64,000 bases of DNA from Branchiostoma lanceolatum (GCF_035083965.1 NC_089722.1:25917081-25981080), one strand, 5' to 3'. Positions 10,343-24,392 are shown, counted from the stretch's first letter. Numbers and translations are program-made. Notes: generated from the sequence alone by a model not told the origin.

Positions 10343-13300
10343 ATGACAGCTACAGAGTCTGTTCTAGCTTTCAACGCCTTCGAGACGCAGCTGAGAGGGC
10401 TGTGTTTGCGCGAGTTTCCGTGCGGACTCGGATCATGGGTAAGTTGTCGCAAGAAGCTATGAAAACAAAAGTTTGACACTTGTCGTTCAATCGCCACGCC
10501 TACCCGAATTTCTTTACTTCAAGGACATTATATAGGAATGTCCTTGTTTACTTTCATGCATTATGAAGTCAAAGAATAGAGAAAAGTTACGTAATAATTG
10601 TGTGTTGATCGATGATGACGTTTCAACCTCGTGGAATGCAGTTTAATCAACCATAGAAACATGGCTTTCCAACAAACGTAAACAACAAATTGGTTTTAAC
10701 ATTCAAGGAGCTCATAAATATGATAAATACGCAAAAATCGCGAATGTAGTAACTTGCCAGTGTATTTAGACACTTGAGATAATATGAAATGATATGGATA
10801 TTGAACTGATTTATCATTTCTTTCAGAGAGACAGTAAAGCAAAGAGTAAGTCTGCTGTCACCACCAGAGGTATGTTCCACCATAGCAGTCTGATATAGCT
10901 TCAATCTCTCACTATGTATACCGCTTTGAATCTGTAGATTTTATAAAACATTCCATGCAATGCTGATTATTAGCTCAGTACATTACAAAGCGGAATCAAT
11001 GCACAACATATGGATTTACTAGTCTAAGATTGTTTTTATTTACATAATTTTGTGTTGATTAACGGTTTTGAAATTAGTCTTAAATCAAGACCAACAGACT
11101 GTTCTTGTAATTTGTTGCACATGAAATCAAAAGTGTATCAAGCAATATTTGGTTGCCCACGAGTTAGTCATGGTATATAAAAAACATCCAATGGGCAAAT
11201 GTATGATTTTATGATATGTAAAAGCATTAGTTCAATATCATCATTTTCAATCCCTCCATAGACTATAATGTACAGATAGAGCACCGAGAGACGCTGGAGG
11301 AATTTGTGACACTGAAGCACTCCCCGTGGAACATCGACTGCAGCTGGAGTAACGAGGCGCGAGAACTCCGCGAGCTCGCCGTCAAGTCGCCTTGGCTCAT
11401 TGACGAGAAATTCATCATGAAGTTCTTCAAGACATTGAAAATTATTGACAAACAGGTAGGAAGAATTGCTTTCAATTAGAATACTTGCTTGCTTACTTCA
11501 ATCAGAATACACTTAACAACACAAAGGACAGAATGTTCAGTAACTTACAAATTTCATTTTATTTACTAAATTATACATTTATAAGTCAGACATAAAACAC
11601 TTCATCAGAAAAAGAGTCAATCTTTCAACCTTTGATTGGAATAAGTGCATACGGATTGCATCACACGGTCCACCCATTTTCAATCAAATTTTTTATCTGC
11701 TTGCTATTGTCTGATTAAATATGTAAAAGTCTCTTTACCAATTCTGTTGTGACATCTGTGTTTTTATTTCCAGATCACAGAAGTAGATGCAGGCCTGTTG
11801 GGGTTTCCTAACCTGAAGGAGTTGACCCTCAGTGTGAACCTGCTAGAACATGTGAACTCTACACACCTGCCTCCTAATCTAGAGGTCAGTGCAAGGCTTT
11901 TTCAAGGAAAAATTGTAAGGGAGCATTGCAAGGGAGTGGAGCAACTAAGTAGGGGGATGGTATAGAAAAGGGGTTTCCTTCTTCTGTGTGTTGAGTTTTA
12001 GAGAATTTCTAGTTAAAATGGGGAATTGTAAAGCTTCCTGAGGGGTAAAAATACTGCCAGACAAGTCACAGTTGAATACTGAGGCCACTTGTGGTCTATT
12101 ATCATGGTAGTGGCTAAGTAAAGGTATGAGAGAAAAACTATGAGAAAAAACCCTGTCACTGGTTCTTGTGTGCTGAAAAAACTTAAGAATATATATATAT
12201 AACGTTAGCATATCTGTATTCTCTCTGCTTTAAGAGATGAAGAATCAAGCACTGCCATGTTGTTTATCAGCAGTTCTAGACTAAAACCAGGCTCACTACC
12301 AACCAGTTGTTTTTTGGAATGCTAGATATGTTTATTGTTTGTGACAGGTGTTAGAGCTGTGTGCCAACCAGATCAGAAACCTGGACTCCCTGTGTGTTCA
12401 GCCCCCACCTCTGCTCCATCTGGGGTTAGGGTACAACCACATTACAGATGTGGACGAGTATCTCACAGGGCACTACTGGTACGTCTATGACTCTTTAACC
12501 TTCTTCCTGCTGCCTAACACTGTAACCAATAGAGAATGGGATGCCAAAAGGCTACTTTAGTATGCTAAAGGTTTAAAGCCTTTTATTGCTTTCTACAAAA
12601 CTTAAATCAAAGGCAAAAGTAATTGTTGCAATTTAATTGGTTTAATTTTGTGTCTGATTATGAGATGTTTTTATTTTCCAGGCCCAAACTGTTGTCCATT
12701 GACCTGGGCTTCAACCACCTGAGTGACTTGTTAGACGTTGTCAGGAAAGTGTCAGAACTGCCCAAACTCAGGAACCTGGTACTACAGGGGAACCCTCTGG
12801 CTGTAAGAGCTATAATCTTAGATTTCTAATAACCCCTTTTTGTTTGTCTCATGCTACTGGTAGACAGTAGACAATATTAAGGTATCTACGGAATACTGTG
12901 TATTGTAAAAATTATCAGCAGTCAAGCTAATCATCTTTAGCTGAGAGAGGCTTTTTGAGTTAAATGTAATCAAGTCAGTTAAAACAATTCTCTTACTCTG
13001 TCCACAGCTTGTTCCAGGCTACAGAGGCTACACTATTGACAGTCTGAAGAAACTGACTATCCTGGATGACCAGAGGATCAGTGCTGATGAGAGGCACCGC
13101 TTCAAGGGACTCGCCAAAAAGAAAGGTATATACTGAGATCTTGCTATACTCCAGTATGGCAAATTTTACAATTTTCACAGCTTGCTGAAGTATTCATGTT
13201 TGACAGTCTTCTGATCAATCATTTACCACTGGCAGTGTTGTTGGAAGAATAGTGACTCTCCATCTTCCCAGGTAATATTGGGATTCACTTTTTGAAACTC

Positions 13301-16300
13301 TTTATGATACAATGCAAACAATGAAGAAAAGTCTTCACCTGTTCACAATTGTCTAAAACACATTCATTCATGTGAAGAAAGTTTTCCTCTTCTTTGAGGC
13401 CTTCAAAGTCACCCTCAATGATTAAAGCAAGCTTAAGCTTTCTTCCAACCCAAAGGAATTTAGACTCACCAATGTTGGGCCAAATCTATTGGCCTTCCTC
13501 AGGATAACTGGTACAAGTAGATCTACTCTACACATTTGACAATATGTGACGTATTAAGGGATAAAAGGTTCTCAGACTGTTGTACATGGAAATCATGCAA
13601 ATTGTGACAATAGCTGACTGTGTTTTTCCCACAGAGGTGATCCTAGATGAAGCTAAAGTGACGGTGAGTATCAGCCTGGTGAAGGGTGTGCCCATGCCGG
13701 AGGAGCTCCAGCCTACAGAGGACCAGCCGGAGTTTCCCGTCGTGACCAAGACGTACCATGTGGTGTACGAGTTCGTGGATGACATCCCCAGCACCGGGGT
13801 GGGGCTGCTGCTGGATGACTCCCGGGGGTTCGGACCTCTGGATACGGCTGGAGACAGTGTGGTTACTGGTCTGGAATCTGTAAGTACTACTTACTGATTT
13901 TGTACTGACTGACAGTAGTAGTAGGTATATACAGCATTACATACTGTATTTTAATGTGTTTGGTGACAGAATAATATCATATCGTGCAATGCTGTGATTG
14001 TTTAAACATTACAGTAGATGTTCAGTAACAGAACTGTACAGTAGATGACAGTTATACTTTGATTCAGGTCAAACAAGTCATTCATGAATACACCTACATG
14101 TATGTACATTAAATGTCAGTACTTAACAGCAATTGATCAGTAACTAACTGAAAGTGATGAAAGTCATTCACTGTACATCTTTTTTTATTGCCCCAGCCTG
14201 AACCTCCTCCCATGTCAATGGAACATTCTGTCAGAGAACCCATCATGGAGGAGCCACCTCCAGAAATGGAAGAGCCCAAGTTTCCCGGGGACCGCAGGCC
14301 CGTTATTCCAGATGTCCCTCCACAAACTGCAGAAAGCGTTGAACCGCCCATAACCAGAGGTAAAATGTGAAGTTTTATAGTAACATTCATGTGCATAATT
14401 TATTATGCATCTACAAATGACCTAGTGTGTAAATCTTTCATTAATGTAAATGAATATTTTCCGCAAACTAAAAGATGGCATAAGACATGTAACTAGAAAT
14501 CTCAAGTCTGTTCGATCAAGTGACAAAATGTCTATGCCACATGTCACCAATTTCTTTCAACTTATCATTCTAGCCAATGTGTTGTATATTAAAGATCTAC
14601 TGTAGGTACTATATTAGACTACTAGTATTTTAACAGAAAATTTGTACAGAAAAAAGTTGCCAAAAAATAGTGTGTAGCTGGAGTTGCTTCAACCTAAAAA
14701 AAAGTACACTTGAACAACATAGTCATAAGTGATGTTGAATTTAAGGGAATTGTACTGACACATTGTATGGTCTACAAAATCATGTACTTATGAAACATTA
14801 TTCATATCATCATCACTACACCGATGAAGATGCTGTCAGTAGTAATGTCTGGTCCTCTTATAGTATTTTATCCTGTTTAACATCCTTCCTGCTGTCTAAC
14901 TCTGACCAATACAAATTTGAAGCCAAATTCATAAGCAGTGTCCAGGTATCAGGGCCCTCTCCAGCATCTGTTCTTCTATCTCCAGAAGGGGACTTTGTCA
15001 GACAGAAAAAAATGTGACCATTTTGTCCAAGGATCAAAGCTTTCATTAGTCACCAACAGTGCAACCAAAATTCAGATTAAGCCATTTGAAATTTGCCCCT
15101 CAAAATGTGTGAAATAGCTGGTATTCAGAGAGTTCAAAGTTCAAAATTTTCCAGTTCTTTCTAGATTGTGCCCACCTTTAAGTCAATGCAGAGTTTTGCT
15201 CCATCAAACTGAGAAAAAGAACAAAATTTCAAGAGCTGGAGAGATTCCTGCCAGGATACAAGACTACTAGTACTTGTATCACATCATATATTCTATACCG
15301 TGTACTTACCCAACAACGTTTGCTGTGTGTGTGTGTGCTACATTCTATCTCAACAGACGACCACTTGGAGGCCAGACCGTCCATATTTATCACCACACCA
15401 GGAGGAGGTGATCATGAACTGGAACCGACCTTGACCCCAAGTAAACCCTGAACTTTTCTGAAACTCGTAGTCTTTTCACAGGTGCTTGCTGGGATATAAG
15501 GCTTGTAGATGCTATTTCCAGGCTAGGCGGTACAGTGTACAGGCGTTTCATGTGACGTCATTTACGCCATGTTGGAGTATGCTGTACATCTGTTACGCTG
15601 CTGTACTGCAACATGGCTGATGTCAAGGAAAAGCCTGTATTGCTGGAACAACAGCATGTCGTATAATTGAGCAGATGCATGGCTTTCAATGGAAATAATG
15701 AATCCTTTAGTAATAGATATAGATAAAGCTGTACTGATCTCTGACATTGTTGACATAATGTACAAGTCATACATTAAGTATATGGCATAGAATGATCAAT
15801 CAATAGTACATGGACTGTAATGCATATTGCTTCTTCTGTATTGTACTGGCCTGAAGCATGTAGACAGGCTACTGAGGCATGTAGCGTGATGCTTTATCTC
15901 AGAATTTACCTACACATATATGATCATACATACAAGCTAGGACACCTCATACCTGATTGGATAGTGGTCAATGACAGATTGCAGCGGAAAAAGTAGACAT
16001 GCCAGCTGCCTTTAGTGGATGTAGCACAAGCAATTGTAGCTCAGAAGAGTTGGTACTTACATAGCACAGTGACTGCATATGCTGCTAAATCTTGCAGCTA
16101 TCTGCTGACATTTAGATGCCTACAGTGTATCTGCAGCAAGAAGCTAGTTAATGTAAAACATTGGAATTAGGTGAACACCAGAAGGACTGTAAAGGATATA
16201 TGTATCATAGGTCTGCATAAAAGTTTCTGGGTGTGAAGTACACAAATAGAGTTGGCATATTTAAAAGTCAGCAATTCAAGACATGGTCAATTCAAAGGGA

Positions 16301-19300
16301 CATTTAGATGATTATATATAGATGCTGTATCATTGCAACAAAGCATTTCAAGAACAATTCCCGTTCTGTTATTTACTTAGCAAAGATGAAGTTATCCTTG
16401 TTGCCAACATCAAAACAATAAAGAATTCTCCTTCGGTTCCTATCTATAAATCTAAAGGATCGATCACACGCAGTTCATGAACAATGCTGATGTTTCATTC
16501 TCTGTTTTGCTGTTAGGAAGTGAAAGAATAGCGAGAGACGAGCCATCCATAGTGGTGACGACAGCAGAGGGAGTGGAGGGCCCTCTGAGTGACACACAGT
16601 CTAACCTACCACAGGAAGACATGGAGGAGGAGCCCACACAAGGGACATACACGTAAGGAACTCACTAAGACTTTTACCAGAAAAATAAATGTGTAGCAAC
16701 AAATGTAATACTCATTTGCCTACCATCCTCGTTCACCAGGACCCTTCCGCTCCACGTTACATCGCTCGCAGAAAGGGCCCTGGTAACACGGGATGGCATC
16801 CATGGTTATTGCAGGTCGACGAGACTTGCTGATGAATAATTAATGAGCTAACCCTTATTTGGGACAAACGGCAGTTGTAGCTCATGAATAGTTAATGAGC
16901 TAACCCTTATTTGGGACAAACGGCAGTTGTAGCTCATGAATAATTAATGAGCTAGCAGTAACACGTAACCTGATTGGTTGATAGCTTCCCAGCGTTCTTT
17001 GCGCGCTTGCTTCCGATGAGAGGAAGCTAACGGATTTTAACCCCCCTGATTGGCTGAAGCTGTTTTGGTGGCGATATCGTAATAACCATGGATGCCATCC
17101 CGTGTTACCAGGGCCCTTTCTGCGAGCGATATCGATGTAACGTGGAGCGGAAGGGTCCTGGTGAACGAGGATGTTGCCTACATGTATCCACCACAAATTC
17201 ATGACACCGCAAATGGGCATTTTCACAGTTTTACTACTGTGACAGTAACAGTAACAGTACTGCAGATTGAGCTGTTTCAACCGCAAAGTTAAAATACTGA
17301 AAAAAACTACTTTCCACTTCTACTGCAAAACTAAGTTGTCACGTATTAAAACAAATTACAATAATACTGATGTCATCTTGCTGTTTGTTGTTGAACTGCA
17401 GGTTACGACAGGTGAAGACAGAAGGGTGCTCCTGGGCTGAGGCAGAGATCCCCATGGAGTATGAACAGGACATGACGGTGGACAACCTGCTGGGACTGAG
17501 GGACTTCCTACAGAAGGGACTCATGATCTCTCTTATAGAGGAAAAGGTATGATGTCAGGGAGAAAGTGCCAAAGCCACAGACAGACAAGCAATTGACATA
17601 AAAAGGATACAGCAGCATATATGATTACTTTTGGCTGTTGATTCTTAATTACAAAGTGTAAATTAACCTTTGGACCTTGAATTATTTGAAAACTTGAAAA
17701 TTTTAAACCTGTCTTTCTGATGAAGGCAACTGTAGGTTAACACTTGCAATTGTGTCACCTGTACCTCAGTATCTGTATATGTACTAGTATATGTCATGTA
17801 TCTGTACATCAGTACGTGTACCTGCACCTCAGTACCTGCAAACCTGTACCATCTAAGCCTCAGTACCTGTACCTTGGCGCTTGTACCTGTATCTACATTT
17901 TGCATATGTAACTCATTTGTCAGTGCATGTACCTGTATCTATACCTCAGCACCTGTACCTGTACCTGAGTCTCTATCTGTACCTCAGTACCTGCAACTGG
18001 GGCTGTATTTGTACCTCACTACCTCTACATACTTGTACCTATATCTGTACTGTGTGTCTGTACCTTAGTCCCATCCTCATGATGAATGAGGGTCCGGACT
18101 ACTGTAGTAGACTCCAACCCCGGCCTCCTCCAAGATTCTTGTCTTGTGCTTTTTGTGCTCAGCCTACCAGAGACCTGTTCAGTCAGTCCCAGATATCATA
18201 CACCCCCCCCCCCCCCATCTCTGACATTTCACTTTATGTGAATAGGTTTTGTCCTGGCCAATCGATGAAGACGAGGAGAGGACCAATCTTGGATCAAAGG
18301 ACAAGAAGAGGGAGAAGAGCGCCAAGAGTGACAAGGGCAAGGACAAGGACAAGGTGGGAAACCCAAATATCAGTAAATGTAGGAAATGCATTAGGCACAT
18401 TCAGTCTGTAGAGTCAGGATGGGAAATTGTATGTCCAGGTTGCAATTTGTTGCTGTTATTGATATATTTCATAATGTTTGAAGAATAGTGACTACAGAGT
18501 GCAGGTCACAGAAGGGCTTATTAATAGTTATTGTGACTTCATTGTCACCTCTAGCTTCAAGTTGCTACATTACCAGTCTATTAGAATTATGCTGTTGGAT
18601 GAAGCTCCACAAAGCAGACAAAATATAAGACAGATCTTCTTATAAACCTCATGAATGTTTTAAAATGTTATGAACTTAAAAAGATATATTGATAATAACT
18701 GTGATTTCTTCTAAATTGATTCACTGTAGGGAGGGAAGAGCGGTACATCAGACAAGAAGAAAAAGACCCCGGGGGTTGAACTGAGGCACTCCCCCCCTGA
18801 GACCAGAGTGTTGGGGACCTACAGCCTATCTCTGGAACAGATGCTGGAGGGAGAAACCACTCTTAACGGGGAGTACACCTTGGAAAAAGTGGTGGAAGTC
18901 AAGGAGGTTAAAGAGGAGGAGACCATATCTGACAAGAAGGTAAATAAACACCTGAATGTGAAGTAAGGTTTGTCTGTGTTTTAGCTACATGTAACATATG
19001 TCATCTAGATCTGTATCTGCCATTCCGTCTTTTGATAAAACTTTGATGAAAGACATGCAGATATTGTGGTCGCAACTCTGTTTTGCTTCACAAAATTGTT
19101 GTTTTATGAGTAATAATTGAAATTTTAGGCGAAAAGATGCAAGATTGTGAACAGGGGTTTGTACTTTATAACACAGTGATTCTCAGAGACTGACCGGTAT
19201 CATTCCCTAAATCTACAGGACAAGAAATCTCGAGGTGGGAAAAGAGCGAGAACGCCCTCTGCCAAGAAACGTGAGAAGGACAAGGGCAAAGAGAAGAAGC

Positions 19301-19503
19301 CAGACAGCAGGAAGGACTCCAGAGACAAGAAGAGGCCCGGATCCGGAGCAGGGAAGAGTGACGATGAAGAGGAGAAAGTCCCCCCTCCTCCTCTCACCGT
19401 TCAGTTTAAAATCAAACTGCACCAGTGGAAGACTGCTGCAGACAGTATGGGAGCGAGTAAAACAGAGACTAGGACTGAAACGCAGCTGATCACAGCATCA
19501 TAG
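10343..19503 (+). CDS. LRRC43: Leucine-rich repeat-containing protein 43
   Basis: Fifteen coding exons: 10343-10438, 10827-10869, 11262-11455, 11774-11884, 12348-12478, 12682-12802, 13008-13125, 13635-13879, 14197-14359, 15357-15440, 16517-16652, 17402-17546, 18246-18353, 18730-18939, 19219-19503. All junctions are GT-AG with matching phase, giving about 729 aa (human about 656). The N-terminus has LCLREFPCGLGSW, then HSPWNID, then leucine-rich repeats over roughly residues 110-270 (FPNLKELTLSVNLLEHV, LLHLGLGYNHITDV, KLLSIDLGFNHLSDL, LRNLVLQGNPLA, then LVPGYRGYTIDSL). A TYHVVYEFVDDIP block, an acidic/proline-rich middle, SYEMQ-like EIPMEYEQDMTVDNLLGLRDFL and a Lys-rich tail follow. It is a cytoplasmic, probably ciliary protein without known enzyme activity. 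An in-frame ATG at 10220 would add 41 residues, but 10343 fits the family better. Confidence 0.92.
11946..12100 (+). repeat. Dispersed repeat, also at 40490-40610
   Basis: Words shared with the GUSB intron copy: GTTAAAATGGGG, GCTTCnTGAGGGG, ACnGnCAGACA and TCACAGTTGAA. It lies in LRRC43 intron 4. A small interspersed repeat of unknown class. Confidence 0.6.
12495..12578 (+). repeat. Dispersed repeat, also at 38224-38300 and partly at 14876-14930
   Basis: CTTCCTGCTGCCTAAC, GCTACTT and TGCTAAAGGTT are shared between copies in LRRC43 and GUSB introns, and the first word recurs in LRRC43 intron 9. The identity of the element is unknown. Confidence 0.6.
16726..17171. mobile_element. MITE-like element with long terminal inverted repeats and internal 52-bp tandem repeats
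   Basis: About 85-bp arms (start TCCTCGTTCACCAGGACCC; right end GGGTCCTGGTGAACGAGGA) are near-perfect inverted copies. The right arm differs by a short insertion (GATATCGATG). The centre has 52-bp tandem units (AGCTCATGAATAATTAATGA and onward) at 16832, 16884 and 16936. It lies in LRRC43 intron 11 and has no coding capacity, so it is a non-autonomous DNA element. No clear target-site duplication was found. Confidence 0.85.
17755..18070 (+). repeat. Degenerate TGTACC-type minisatellite
   Basis: Irregular tandem repetition of ACCTGTACCTCAGTACCTG-like units in LRRC43 intron 12. The protein-like frames rich in Tyr-Leu-Tyr are repeat artefacts. A C14 run follows at 18203-18216. Confidence 0.85.
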
Positions 19504-19790
19504 TCATTTCTGTTTGATACCATTTTACATAGCGGTTTTATTCTGTCCATGCTTACGTTCAATTGGTCTAGTTTTTACCTTAGATGACATCTTAAAACTG
19601 TAAAAAAGTTTGTATATAAAAGTCCCCATCTAGAGAGTCATGTTGAATATTATTTCTGTTCAATACCATTTTATATCGGTTTTATTCCGTCCATGTTTAC
19701 ACTCAATTGGACCAGTTTTGACCTTAGATAACGACTTAAATCCGTAAAAAAATTTGTGTATGAAAGACTCCACCTATAGTCATGTTGAAA
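19504..19790 (+). repeat. Tandem duplication inside the LRRC43 3' UTR
   Basis: Two diverged units of about 147 bp (19501-19647 and 19648-19790) share CATTTCTGTTTGATACCATT-like starts, CGGTTTTATTC and GTCCATG. The first unit begins at the LRRC43 stop codon, so the duplication is confined to UTR. Confidence 0.75.
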
Positions 19791-20076
19791 TGAAGCTCCC
19801 ATAAGACTCTGATTTGAAGTGTATGTCTGACAATCAATTTGAAGTTATGTTGGTCTTGTTGAACACTATATATAGAATGTCATACCGGTATGATATATTT
19901 TGTGACCTTATACATGTACGAATTTGGACGAAGTATTTCTGAACAGATGTATATAATATATATTATATACTTTAAAATGGGTGGTATTGTCATGCCATCA
20001 TGCTATGTCGTAGAAAGAAAAAGAACAAAACTGAGCCTATCTGTACTTCTACTATTCAGTAGATTTGTACTGTGTG

Positions 20077-20122
20077 AATAAACTTGGAATACTGTATACT
20101 TATGACACAAACTACTTTTATT
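20077..20122. terminator. Convergent poly(A) signals
   Basis: AATAAA on + at 20077-20082 would end LRRC43. TTTATT at 20117-20122 is AATAAA on - and could end the bHLH gene. If so, the two genes converge with their ends about 40 bp apart and 20.1-22.75 kb is bHLH 3' UTR; no other gene is visible there. Confidence 0.45.
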
Positions 20123-22757
20123 GAGAAACCAAAGAGAAGACATTTGTAACATATGAAGATGCTGTTTTGGTCTATCTTCTCTACATGATAGAAAAAATAG
20201 TTGAGATGGTTGCCATTAAATTTTTTATTTCACAGCTCACGCGTGGATAACTCAATTAGCCCACGGACGATTAACAGGTGCGCTGTGCACAAATTTTCGC
20301 TACGTTGCGTGGCTTTAAATTTATATGAGTTGTCCCAGTGCCAACGCCATAAGCTCATCTTCCCATAACAGGAATGCTATATAAAACGAAGTTATATATG
20401 AAAAGCAAGAAATCGACCAGCATGAAATAGTATGTTTTCCAAGAATCAAAAGCGACATCTATTAATCTCTTGAAGTACTGCAGTGGCGTCAACGGAGGTA
20501 TACTGTAGTAATACTGACTTCCGCCAGACGTCATTAGAATGTGTAAGTGTCCAGTACCCTTTCAACAAAATCTACGTACCTGCCGAGATCCTCTCGCTGT
20601 TTGGTGCTCTACGCTGCCACGACGACTGGGTATTAGAGAAGGACCTGGTGCATATTAGCTAACTGACTTCTTCCTGAAAGGTACAGATCAAGTTAACCAA
20701 GGACAAATATCAGCAGATTTATGTACATGTACTGGTCATGAAAAATTGTCACTTTTTAGGATTAAAAAAATCATTGACAATGTTATACACCTGTTGTTAC
20801 AACTTATATATACAAGCTGTTGTCACCAAATTTTTACCTTGGTAAAATACATTTCTAAGTGTTGTACATATTTAATTGCCTTATTATGTGCCATGCATTT
20901 CAGTGTAAAGATCTTAAGAATATATCATCAAATAAAATATCTACATGTCAATGTGGGTTAAACATAAACGAAGTAAGCTGAATTAGACCAGGAAAAATTC
21001 AAAGACAACAGATGACCAGTAAGTGAAAATAAGTCATGTTTAGTCATAGTCCATTGTGTATTTGTAGTATACATGTACATGAACATGTATATCTATTGCC
21101 AAACAAAACTTGACAGTACAAAATATGGTAAGAATTATGACTGATTTCACATTTTGATATTTACACTAAATCAGAAATAACGCATTAACACTCAAATTAC
21201 CTTCCACATATTGCTAGCTGATTGTCAATAACAAAAAACAAAGGGCTCTTCCATTTGAAAATCTTAGAAAAAAGTGGTCAACAACAAATAAGCTGCTAGA
21301 TGTTACTTATATATGTACTCCGTAACTTGGTTCTTGGGATGCCATCCTTATCTATCAATTCAAATATTTGTCCAGACTGCCATCCCAAACTTACACAAAC
21401 GAAATAGGTCTAGTTTCAAAAGAGAAATCATCAATGTATGTAATGACTATCATTGGGTTCATCAACACATTCATTCCTATACCTTTGTAAAACAACCCAT
21501 GGGAAATTTCATCTCATATAAACAGCAAATATTGCCAATTCTGCTACAAAGCTTCTATTTACAACTTGGACAGATACTCATGGAGGATATGTAAATCATA
21601 GTTTCATCTAAACTGAGCACAAGACCTCGTCTGCATTTTAGTTGCAAGTTATCAAATGTCAAATTAATGATTGTATTAGCCAATAATCAATTTTTGATAT
21701 AATTAAGGAAGCACATATACGTGTATATGTATGAAAGAATAAAGGTTTCCTATACAAAAGGTTTACTACTTTGGCACCAATGAATAATTCCTTTACAAAT
21801 ATCGAGGTACACATATCATTCATATATTCTACAAATACGCTTGAACTGAAAAGTAAGTACTGTACTATCTCACCACACCGGTGATACTGATAGTTGTTGC
21901 AAAATACATGTATCTTATAGGAAACAATGAAGTTGATATTCATAGCATGTTAAAAGTGAACATAGAGCCATAGCTTTGTTTCTGTTAGTTTACAGTATTG
22001 TACGTTGGCATACAGTAGAGTACATCAATATGGGCTTGTTACATCGCAAATTCACAAAATATGAGACCTATATAAACATGTCTGAGCTGCAATCAAACTT
22101 TAGAATTACAAAACCATTGTCAGAACTATGAATTATAGAAAATAAAACATCCTTGTAACGGATTGTATTCTTATAAGTTACAACATGTAAATCAACATGT
22201 TAATCACAAACTTTGATAGCTCTCGCCAATATTTTTACCAATGATGAAACATCTTCATTAGATACTATCTTTTGTGTCTTTAATGTAAAAAGGAATATGA
22301 AGTACATCAGTCAATATGTAGCTAGAGGCTGGAAGACATTGTACCAGCATCTACATGTACATCTACATTACTTCTGATTAAAGGTTGTCATTTGTTTGTA
22401 GCTTAAAATACAAATATTTGTGTAACGTTCATGATATACTTTGCGGTACATATTTTTTATAAAAATATCTAAGCCATAGACATAGTAATTAAGGATAAAC
22501 CTTGTAGAATTAGATGGAATTTTGATACAGGGCATATTGAGATGTTATGATCCGTCCAATAGAGACCTGGAATCGTTGTCTGCCAGCACGACCATTTACA
22601 CACTAACATTCCAGAACTAAAATAGGTTTGGTTACCATGTCTTCTGTGATGACTAACATGTGTCACTACTAGTATATATGGCAGTGGGATTTAATTGGAG
22701 GTCAAGTGATATTTTTTATAGGCTCTGAATGGGTTTAGTTGGAAGTCTCCCTGTCAA

Positions 22758-24392
22758 TTATGAGATGGCACTTGTTGCGACCCCTTGTAGTTCCTCAGGC
22801 GTTAGTGGAGGCAAACCTTTCTGCTGTCTGTTAGGAAAAAATCAAACACTTAGTCTTGGCGTAATACAGGACAATCTAAGACAAAAAACAGCCACAATCT
22901 AGTACCATACGTTGCAACAGGATACGGATACATTGTGTATGAATAGCACGTTACCGGAACGTAAGCAAGAACTTGCGTTTCAGGTCGTGTTTGCGTATTT
23001 AAGGTTAATATCTCGCATATAGGTTCATTTAGTTGTGTCCAAAGACATATCTTATGCAACGGCTGTTACTCCGATGCAAAGTTGACCAAAGAGAACAAGA
23101 GATTCAGCAGTTATGATAATTGCTGTAACGTTATACGTTTAACGTTCCGGCAAAATGCTTGTATGAATACTGTTAGGCATGTTAGCTCCGTGTACTTCTT
23201 AATAATCATAATTATGCATAGTGAGAGTTAAAATGTGTATAGCAAGTATAAGTCTATTATATTGAATAGCAGTTTTAGCAGTGCTAAGGAAAATCAGCAG
23301 CTTGTTTGGATTTCCTCTATTCACACTTATTTTACGAGGAAAATTATCAGCTGGTTCAGCACATCCATACGGCACTAACATAATTCACAAGGCGCACACA
23401 CCTGAGAAGTTGTAGTTTCTCCTGCCAATGTTTGTGTTCTGCCTCCAATGAGATGTTCCTCTCCCTCTCAATGGCCAACTCTCTTACCACTCCCTGATTC
23501 AGTCGACTGTCCGCCTTCAGGCTTTCAACATAGTGGAAAGCTGCAAGAAAAGAACACAGAAATAGTTTCATTCTGTTCTGTCTAAAAGAATACAGAAGAA
23601 TTTTAATGCGCGACAATTGTAACTGGTACAATGTATGGCAACATACGCACATGAGAGTTGAACTATTGCTAATTGTTGAGAAATACATGTATAGAGAACT
23701 AATCTAATCTATGACTAACAGTAAAAATAATCTATAGAATAATGTACATGCTAAGACTCTAGAATACAGTATGTTGGTAACAGTATACATTACACACTGG
23801 TTTTTGTCGTTTCATAACTCACATATGCTACAATGCTTTTTATTTGCTGATAGAGTAAAGAAAATATATAGAACTGTTCAGGAGGCTAGATGTTTTCTTG
23901 GTCACTACAGAAGACTGAAATACATGTATCATCGGACATGCCTTACTCACTCTTCTTGAATCTAGTCACATGATGTATACTTAAGAACTTGTCTTTGAAT
24001 ACCCCATATTTTGAGCAATCTAAAAAAATCCCACCTTTTTTCAATATGACTTGCTTGCTGTGTGTCAGTCCCTTCATGCCTGGCAACAGGCTCTTCAGGT
24101 CATCATATCTTTTGTTAATTGCTTTTCTTCTCTTCTTCTCTGAGAGTTTGTGTGTTGCCTTTCTCATCAGCACATGTTCATGTTCCTGTTCTAAATCAGG
24201 TGTTTTTCTGTTGGGGTCTAGTTGTTCTAAACTGTTTTGGTTGAGTTTTTCTTCTTCCTTGGTTAAGTCTAGTCCAGTGGTTGACGGGAGAGGGTTGGAA
24301 TCCTCCTGTTCCAGACTAGGAGTACTGGTGCCACTGGAAGAGCCGCTGGTCCCCGGGTCAGAGGTTGACTCGTGATCTGAAGAACCACTCAT
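22758..24392 (-). CDS. Basic helix-loop-helix leucine-zipper transcription factor (MYC/MAX/MLX-like class)
   Basis: Three coding exons on the minus strand (24035-24392, 23402-23540, 22758-22827) join in phase to 188 aa. Residues 1-75 are Ser/Thr/Glu-rich and look disordered. A basic region follows at 81-91 (HKLSEKKRRK, with the H...E..RR pattern of E-box binders). Helix 1 is AINKRYDDLKSLLP (91-104), helix 2 is SKQVILKKAFHYVESLK (112-128), and a leucine-zipper-like coiled coil runs to about 167 (RQQKG). The C-terminus is short (LPPLTPEELQG). The SKxVILxKA helix 2 is typical of the Myc/Max/Mlx superfamily, and YDDL resembles MLX, but MLX's C-terminal domain is absent, so I give no symbol. The start MSGSSDHES was chosen; an upstream noncoding exon is likely. 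Confidence 0.8.

Noticed and set aside
23989..24375. Plus-strand 128-codon frame over the bHLH exon
   Set aside because: It is antisense to a well-supported spliced gene and has no domain.
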